Origin: Drechmeria coniospora
Taxonomy: Eukaryota; Ascomycota; Sordariomycetes; Hypocreales; Ophiocordycipitaceae
Direction: 5' to 3'
NCBI RefSeq assembly: GCF_001625195.1
Contig: NC_054389.1
Span: forward strand, 6,072,520-6,136,519
Length of the DNA: 64,000 nucleotides
The notes beneath the pieces are model-generated. The model was given only the letters and a program-made list of their open reading frames with translations. It searched no databases and had not been told where the DNA came from. Positions within the stretch are counted from its first letter, which is position 1. Each line of letters starts with the position of its first letter. Position numbers and translations under genes: made by a program. This document shows, piece by piece, positions 56,801-64,000 of this stretch.

Positions 56801-59800
56801 AATAATTATTACTGCGTACCTAGTACAGTACAGCCAGCCATGCGTACAAGTACAATCACTCGCTCCGCTTGAATGGCCGTCCTTTGGGCCCTGCCTGGCC
56901 ACGCAACAAAGGGCACGGGTACTGCGACGACGTGGCTGGCGCCGTCCGTTGGCGCACGCAGTCCAAGTGCACCTGCACGTATGCTTGCCACTCATCGCAT
57001 GGAGGGCGAGTGGCGTCCGAATGCTTCTTCCGGCGGGTGGTTGGGGTGGAGGATGTCCGTCCGTGGACGGTGATGGCGGATGGCGGACGGAATGGATACC
57101 GCAGGACCACGAACGCATGAGGTTGGCCAGGAGGACACGCAGCGTTGGATACGTTCTTGGTACGGCGGAACCGCAAACAAGCCTCGAGGTGGCGACAGGG
57201 GAGGCACCCCGTGCAGGTGCGGTGGAGCTGCCCGGTCCAGCGCACCCGTGGGTGGGCACCGGCTGCGAGCGAACCACTGCCGTACCGAGGACTGGCACAG
57301 GTAATAATCACTTGCTTGGTTTGCTCCGTCCGGTGCACTTGGTGTGCGAGTAGTCCGTATTATAGTACTTGTACGGAGTACTGTAACTTTATTACTGTAC
57401 AAGGACTGCAAGTGCAACCAAGTAATTACCTGGACTGTACGGGAGTACTGTACAGTGCTTGTGCCCCGTAAGAGCCGTTGCAGAGCACCTAGTAAGCAAG
57501 CGCAAGAACTATACGGAGCACGCCGTACCCAGGTACCTCTAGTGCTTTACTGTAAGCTAGTACTACGTAGTAGCACGTAGTAGCAAGTGCTTGCAGTTGC
57601 CGCTACCTTTCGCGGCTGGTCAGCTGGACCACGAGCGAGGTGGATGAAGGTACACCATACTTGGCGCCGTCACTCGAGGTACGCGAGGTTGGCACAAAAG
57701 GGCATTCGGAATGCAGGGCCGGAAAAGGTCCATCGCGGGCTCTCCCAAGCATCTCCGCGGTTCCTCCTACCCGCTGCTATGTAGGTGCATTCTCTGCCCG
57801 GCTAGGAATTCCGCGTAGCGCGAGCATCCAAGGTAACTGAGCCGTGCTCGATCATGGGGAGGCTAGAGCTGACGTACCAATACGGAGTGGTTGGCGCGGA
57901 GTATCCGCGCAGCCAAGTACACTGTACTCACATGTACTTGCTGTCCGGAGTACGGAGTAATTGATTGTAAGTAGTTGTACACTTACATGTACACCTACAC
58001 TATACCCAAGTCCTGGCAAGGACTTGTTGTCGTACGGAGCACACCTACAACTACTATTCAACGTACATTAGAAAGTTGTACGAAGTGTGCTCCGAACAAG
58101 CACATGATATATTACTTACCTGGTACTTAAGTGCCTGCCAGTATGGAGTACCCATGCACAGTTCTTACTCCGCATTAGGTGTCGTGTTCAGTACATGTAC
58201 ACCTACATGTACTAGCGCAGTAAGAACGTTAAAGTACTGTACGGAGTAAGTACATGCGGATACTCCTTTGTGTACTCCGTACTCCGTACAGTATTCGTCT
58301 TGCATCTTCCACCAGGTACGGAGCACATGCAGTTGTACGGGCAACGAAGATTGAGGAGATGCCCGCGCCGGCATGAGCAGCCATCCTACTTCGTGGCACT
58401 CCCACCAGCTAGCCGACTTGCAAGCACTGTACACAGCCTTCGTACAAGCACACCATCAGTACGAGGACATGAAAGTAATGTACGGAGTACTTGGAAGAGT
58501 TATTACTTGTACATGTACAGTACTCCGTACTCCGTACTTACCTGTAGTATTGGTAGCACGCAGTACTTATACTTGTAACAGAGGTAGGTTATTAGTGTTT
58601 GGGGCCGAATCACACAATGCAAGGATTGGGAGACAGGCCACAACTGAGCATCGTACACGTAAAATGGAGCCGACAGCTAGCCTCACGTTCAGGGTCCATC
58701 CATGCACGTCAAATAATCTCACGCACGAACAGAGCTGGTACTTGCTTAGTTAATTAGCACCAGCACGCTATAGGTGTCCGTAGTACGGAGTATCCTTTCC
58801 TTCTTGACGCAACGTGCCAGACTACTTGCCGCACAAGTTAGTACTGTAGGTGCAAGTACTTGCAACTACTTACCTAGTAGTTGTATGGTAGGTGCACTGT
58901 ACGGTACGGAGTCCATGCAAGAAAGTACTGTACTTGTACAGTACTGTACTTCTACTTATGGTTCGTCCCCATTGGCTTCCCAAGCATGGACCAACAGGGG
59001 CGAGAACGGGGAGGCAGATAAAATCTGTCGTCCCACCCCCAACCACCGCGTCACGGACTTGCGAGAATACAACTACAGGTACGGAGTACTTGTAGAATTC
59101 AAACGGAAATCGTTGCAATTTGGTTGGGGTCTTGGACCATGTCTTTCCAATCAGGGACGAGCCAAACGACTACGTTTCGTCTCGCCAATTGAGGCATGAC
59201 CGGACCTTGACCGCCCAGCCCAGCCCAGCTGAAGCTCGGGGAGAGAAGGCGGCCGAGCTCTCCGCAGCGGTCGGACGGATGAAGAACATGCACGTGTACC
59301 GTGCAAGTACACCTGCATGCAAGTAATAATTACAGTGCTACGACTTGAACGAGCACGGATATCGCCCCAGCCTGGACAGGCGATTACGTATGAGGAGTCG
59401 AATGCCGACGGTGAAGTCGATGTGGTTTGTTGGTTCAGTTACGAGCATGGCGTCCACGTACAACTACAGTACTTGCTTGCACACCGCACCATACGCAGCG
59501 GGCCGACTCGTGGTTGAATTCGGACCTCGCTCGCGGTCCGTGGAGCTGTCAACGTCAACGACGCCTACCAAGTACCAGGTGTGCGTGGCAACAGGTGCTT
59601 GCAGGTGCTTGCAGGTGCAAACGTATGATGAGGAGCACCCTTTGTTGTGGCTCCGTGCTTGCCGTAGGTTGATGTGAAGAGCGCACCACCAGCACTGTGC
59701 ATGTACAGGAAGCAGGTGCACATGTAGTTGTACATGCGGGCGTTGAGTACGGAGTAAGTAATACAGTATTCATACTTACTTACAGTCAGTTTACGGAGTA

Positions 59801-62800
59801 CCGAGTACTCTGTTAAACTACCCAGTACAAGTACTCCGAACCTGTACTTGTACGTACTACCAGGTAAATCCTTGAGCCCTTGATAATGTGGGTGCGCATT
59901 CCGTGATATAGGTGCAGTAGTACCGAGTACCCATAGGAGTATTGTACAAGTACAACTACATGTGCTGCAAGTAGGCGTGTGTCCAGCTGCTCGATCGTTC
60001 ACGTTGGCGGCAGCCAAGAGGGGGAGGCCATGTGGCAGGCGGCATCGGAGCTATATGTTCGTGCAGTAAGTGCAGGCTGGACGATTGCGTTGCAGTGCGA
60101 GTGCACGCCCTGAAGGGTACTAGGTATGCAAAGCCGGGCCGCAGAATCACGGTGACGGGACGAACGAGCATCGAGGGTGGGTAACACCATTCCTTCCTTG
60201 GCCCTATTTGAGCAGCTTTGGCCCATGTGCTTTGGTCCAGCTGAATCAATCAAGTCGGCTCTACAATCGTCTGCACACTGCATGGGCATCGGCATGCGCA
60301 AGTTGCGACCAGGTGCCTGTACGAACACATCTGCGATAGGTGCTAATGGTACGGAGTCTGTACCATTCCGCACCGTGTGCAAGGTGCGGGAAGTAAGTAC
60401 AACTACTTACTATCGCAGGGCATGCATGTAAGTATGTACTGTAATTCGCGTACATGTACGGAGTACAATGCGAAGCAAAGCACAGTACTGTAAGTAAGTA
60501 GGTGTGCATGTACAACTACAAGTGGGCGGTGGACAGTGCACCTGCTAATACTGCATACTGTACATGTCGCCAAGGAGATGGCTTCATGAGGCCGTTCCTG
60601 GCGAGGAAGTCGCCACGGGTCGGCGGCACCTTCTCTCGCGTCGACTATACACTGCAGATGGCATCTATGAAAAGTACACGTCACGCACATAATACAATGG
60701 CTCCTCCATACATGCATGCATGCATCGCACGGTACGTCGGCGTCTCTGGATGTCGTCCTTTTGCCGTGACTCGTACCCTTCGGCCTTCTTCATCATACCC
60801 GCCGCGGTACCTCTACCCACATCGTCCCCTTGCTTGTCGACCGCGCAGTGCTCGTCTCGGAACGCTGGTCTTTGGTCGGTAGGCTGGCCGTTCACGCCTC
60901 TTGCGTGTTGGCAGCTCTGCAGGGAACTCATGGTGCTCCGAAGCCTGTTGTTGACTCACCACCTGGGTGCTGGTGCGGCCACTTGGTCGTGCTTCCATGA
61001 CAGAGACATGCGCCGGCGTTCAAGGCCAGTCCCCGTGCGAGGCGACCTGCGCCTAGCGGCACGGAAAAAGTCGACCAGCCAGACAACGCGGTGGTGCGGC
61101 CACCCAACCTGAAACGCTGCTTGGACGAACCCACCGCCAGTCGATCGATGCCGCAACTCAGAGCACGCGCTAGAGACGACATGAGCCGTGCCGCGGGTGC
61201 TATTGAGTGCTACACCAAGGTGGGCAAGGACCTACATGTACGTGCAGCAGATTGTACGTATGCACCAATGTCCCGACTGCTCCCACGTCTTCCGACGGAT
61301 GCGTATGGTCTGCTAACGTTGGACGTAGTGTTCTGTCGTGTCTGTCGTTGCCTGCCATGCTCATGAAGCCCAGGACGAAACGGGCGAGGCAGACTCGTGG
61401 TCCCGTGCCGCCGCGCCAGTTGAGCCGTCATGGATAGCCGCTTGTCAACGTGGTGTTGACCATGATCCGCCACGGAACGGACTACAAACGCCATCGGTTC
61501 GGAAGTCATCCCGCGGCTGGCTTCCCGGCCTGATGTCGTTGGTCGTCGCCGCGGCCGGTTCATGGCCGACGAGCATCATGGTCCGTCGGATTACCCCACC
61601 ATCCCAACCCTCCCTTCATCCTGACCGACCTCCCTCCCGCCGCGGGGATGGGGGGGTGGTCCCCGCGGTGGGAGGCGAGACAAGCCAGGTTGGCACCGCC
61701 AGCTCCGACGAAGCCCATGTCTCACAACTGCCGCCATGAGCAAGCCCCTACCTGGCTCTGTGCTGGTCGCCTGCGTCCAAAGGGGCCTGTTCCAGCCGCC
61801 TGGATCCCATCACTGGGTGCGCGTTTCTGAAACCGATACCCACTGGTTACTGGGTGAAATGCCACTCTCCGGAACGTCCAGCAGCTCCCGAGCAGGGCGC
61901 ACAGGTCTGCGGCAGCATGACGAACGTGCTGGTCTTGCCTTTTGAGCCGGCTGAACAGACGCTGTCCACGGTCCCGGATGTGTCACGCTATCGTGAACCA
62001 CTGTCTCGGAGCCATGCCGCCGCCATGGTACACGGCCTCCCGTCCGTTTCAGCCGTGCTCTGTTCGCATGCTTTACACTTGACCGTGGGTGCTTCCGGTC
62101 GGCAGAGCACCTGCGCTGCTGCCCGCCTCTCCGCTGCAGGACCGCACCGCATGCTTGTGCACCCACACTTCTCTCCCTTTGCCGTCATGGACATTGCCGC
62201 CTGCCCGTGTTCCTTCACGCCGCCATCGCCCATCATGACTTGACGGGTTCTTTGCCTCGTGACTGGGGACGGCCTCCGATCTCGCGGGAGTAAGGATATA
62301 TTGTCATGCTTGTCCGTCGAGGACGCAGACTTGCCGTCTTACCGCTAAGCAAAGGACGAGTTTGTCAGCGACGAGGATGCATCAGGGCAGCCAATATGCC
62401 CGAGGCACGACACCGTGCGTCACGTTCCAAGTGACGTGTTTATCCAGGTTGTTCAGTCTGCTCCTTTTCCAACGAGATGGAGCTCGTTCTCATCCAATCG
62501 AAACACAAAAGGCTCCCGCATACCTGCGTCCAGGCCGCCATCGGCCTGCATAACATGCATGAGCCCTACATCGCTAACGTAGCTCATCCGAGACGCTGCC
62601 AATGAGGCAAGAATCTAGCGAGGAAGCACGCACACGCTCCTCCGTGCATGCAACACCGATCACCAATCCGGCTATGTGGCAAATCCCATCTTCCTTTGGC
62701 TGCGGTTCGGCAAGCAGGCGCAAGGCTGCGATGGAACGCACCTGGCTTCGGGCCGCCTTCATGCAACGACCGTATGGTGGGTGGCATCAGGTCTGAATGA

Positions 62801-63332
62801 GGATTCCCGGAGCAAATGGGTCAATTTATTCTTCCGAGAAGCACGACCGGCAACCAGAGTCGTAAGTAAGCCCGAGGCAGGGAGGCCACGTCAGAGCCGT
62901 CGTGGCACACACCTGGCCTGCCGTGGTCGCCCTCGGGGCACAAGCATGCGAGCTGGTGCTTGGGTGCGCTCGACATGCGTGGATAATCTTGGACGCGAGT
63001 CGAGTGAGTGCAGGATTCCAGCATCTACGTTGGCAACTTTGGTTCTTTCCACGCTCGAAACGTCGAATCACGAACTGCAGCCACGAGATCCTCCGCTCCA
63101 CCCCGTTGTTGCTTTCCGTCCAATCCTCGTCACGCCCACCGTCATTTCTCCTCTCGTACCAGGAAGAAGCGTTGGGCCTTTGTCCAGGTGTTGGCTTCCA
63201 CCTGCCCTCGCTCGCCGACTTGGCCATGTGTCACGCCGATCTTCCCGAGGCGGGAGGAGTAGTAGCGTCATGCTGAACGCCATCCTCGCAGAGCTGCGCC
63301 CAAGGCGTCGGTGGTGGTGGGCGTCGACTGCT
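53878..63332. other. Gene-free block 4, rich in GTAC palindromes
   Basis: This 9.4-kb stretch begins with the ras2 promoter and its GGA tract. From about 54.5 to 60.6 kb GTAC words are dense, with repeated GTACTCCGTACTCCGTAC at 58273 and 58522 and many TGTACTTGTACA-like words. Between 60.7 and 63.3 kb they become rare and the sequence is unique and GC-rich, with open frames (61854-62243, 62676-63347) that show no domain and no intron-exon pattern. No transposase, reverse transcriptase, tRNA or rRNA is recognised. The window's coding density is lowest here. Confidence 0.7.
54036..54296. repeat. GGA/GGC purine-strand triplet tract upstream of ras2
   Basis: About 260 bp of GGA triplets interspersed with GGC and GAC run on the plus strand. 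The end nearest 54296 is almost pure GGA for about 45 bp. On the ras2 (minus) strand it is a CTCC/TCC polypyrimidine tract 160-420 bp upstream of the ATG, so it lies in the promoter or leader. The poly-Glu and poly-Arg reading frames through it are artefacts. Confidence 0.93.
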
Positions 63333-64000
63333 TCATGGATGCCGTGACAGCAGCTGCTCGTTGACGGCGAGCAGTCCGTCTTGCTCCTCGGTGATCCAAA
63401 GGTCGACAAAGTCGCCTGCTCGGCGGTGGCGTTGTTCGTTTTCCCCCCACGATTCTTCCCGCGGCCTCTCGACGTAGATGGTCCGCAGACCGCAGGCTCG
63501 GGCGGCCTCGAGGTCACCCAGATGGGCCGCCACCATGGCCACCTCGGCAGGCTCGACTCCCAGCTCCCGCGCGGCGCCCAGATACGTGGCCGGGTCGGGC
63601 TTGTACGCGCGAAAGGTCTCGGCCGAGAGCAGCTTGTGGAAGGCCAAGAGGCCGTAGTCGTCGAGGTCTCGCAGCAGCGCGAGGTTGCCGTTGGACAATG
63701 TCGAGGTCGTGTACCTCGCGCCGAGCTTGGCAAGACCGTCGGCCGCGTCGGGCCAGGGTGCGAGGCGGTGCCAGACGAGGCTGAGGGACTCGACCTCCGC
63801 GTCGGTGTAGATGCCGTCGAGGCCCTCGGAGCGAAGCAGAGCGACGAGGCTGTCGAGGTGGTGAGCGTCCACGGTCTTCCACGCGTCGGCGTGCGGGTTG
63901 TAGGCCAGCGTAAAGGCCCTGTACGAATCACGCCAGGCTTGGGCGAAGCGGGCCCAGTCGTCGGCCGTGCGGCTCGCGAGACGAGACTGGAGGGGCGGGG
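63333..64000 (-). CDS. Haloacid dehalogenase type II (HAD family), 5' part outside window
   Basis: HAD-superfamily hydrolase of the L-2-haloacid dehalogenase type; in fungi the true substrate is usually unknown. The frame is open from the stop at 63333 to the right edge, giving about 220 C-terminal residues. Visible parts are the cap domain (DDWARFAQAWRDSYRAF), motif II TSTLSNGN with the Ser-Asn pair, motif III Lys in YKPDP, and motif IV VAAHLGDLEAARACGLRT with its Asp. The N-terminal nucleophile Asp motif must lie beyond 64000. A CAG at about 63987 on the coding strand could be a splice acceptor, so the true first base of this exon is uncertain. There is no start codon in the window; the GTG at 63872 is internal. 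Confidence 0.9.
   Translation of the reverse strand, partial: PPLQSRLASRTADDWARFAQAWRDSYRAFTLAYNPHADAWKTVDAHHLDSLVALLRSEGLDGIYTDAEVESLSLVWHRLAPWPDAADGLAKLGARYTTSTLSNGNLALLRDLDDYGLLAFHKLLSAETFRAYKPDPATYLGAARELGVEPAEVAMVAAHLGDLEAARACGLRTIYVERPREESWGENEQRHRRAGDFVDLWITEEQDGLLAVNEQLLSRHP

Noticed and set aside
62676..63347. 223-codon frame beside the dehalogenase gene
   Set aside because: It overlaps the dehalogenase 3' end on the opposite strand and has no domain.
1..64000. Transposons, rDNA, tRNA genes, telomere repeats or a biosynthetic cluster
   Set aside because: No reverse transcriptase, integrase or transposase motif, no clear terminal repeats, no cloverleaf or rRNA sequence and no TTAGGG array were recognised; the exporter and hydrolases are not accompanied by any backbone synthase. 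Weak or decayed elements could escape reading by eye.

Overview
The window is nuclear DNA of a filamentous ascomycete. Evidence: genes carry short GT-AG introns (47-144 bp), coding exons are GC-rich with mostly C- or G-ending codons, and the protein set is typical of mycelial fungi (class III chitin synthase, Opy2-type HOG anchor, RAS-2-type GTPase with a Ras-CAAX end, fungal HAD type II dehalogenase, small GPI-anchored wall protein). From remembered family resemblance I favour Sordariomycetes, probably Hypocreales, but no sequence search was possible.

Fourteen protein genes can be supported, one of them cut by the right edge. They lie in islands. (1) 9.4-17.2 kb: a stand-alone Rev1-like BRCT protein (+), a propionyl/acetyl-CoA synthetase-type ligase ending in the peroxisomal signal AKL (-), and a small GPI-anchored wall protein (-). 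(2) 24.9-43.3 kb: quinone oxidoreductase (+) and dienelactone hydrolase (-), convergent; replication protein A large subunit rfa1 (+) and glutamate-5-semialdehyde dehydrogenase pro2 (-), convergent; a Qdr-type MFS exporter (+) and a threonine/serine dehydratase-type PLP enzyme (-), convergent; then the NEDD8-conjugating enzyme ubc12 (-) and a class III chitin synthase (-). (3) 48.9-53.9 kb: opy2 (+) and ras2 (-), convergent. (4) From 63.3 kb: a haloacid dehalogenase (-) running off the edge. Most are housekeeping genes with no shared pathway; this is not a biosynthetic cluster. All joins below were made by reading splice sites and checking phase by hand.

Only about 17.6 kb (27%) is coding, low for a Sordariomycete. 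The rest includes four large gene-free blocks (1-9.4, 17.2-24.9, 43.3-49.0 and 53.9-63.3 kb). These are not AT-rich and hold no recognisable transposon. They are instead packed with short palindromic words built on GTAC (GTACTCCGTAC, TACGGAGTAC, AAGTACTTG, TACATGTAC), some joined into perfect palindromes up to 20 nt. The words are nearly absent from exons but appear even in the 119-bp gap between two convergent genes. This dispersed GTAC palindrome system is the most unusual thing in the window. Several simple and minisatellite arrays are also present: a TTGCC/decamer array at 4.3 kb, a 19-mer array at 18.0 kb, 165-, 119-, about 115- and 53-bp tandem duplications, a 20-G run at 36.5 kb and a 260-bp GGA tract just upstream of ras2.
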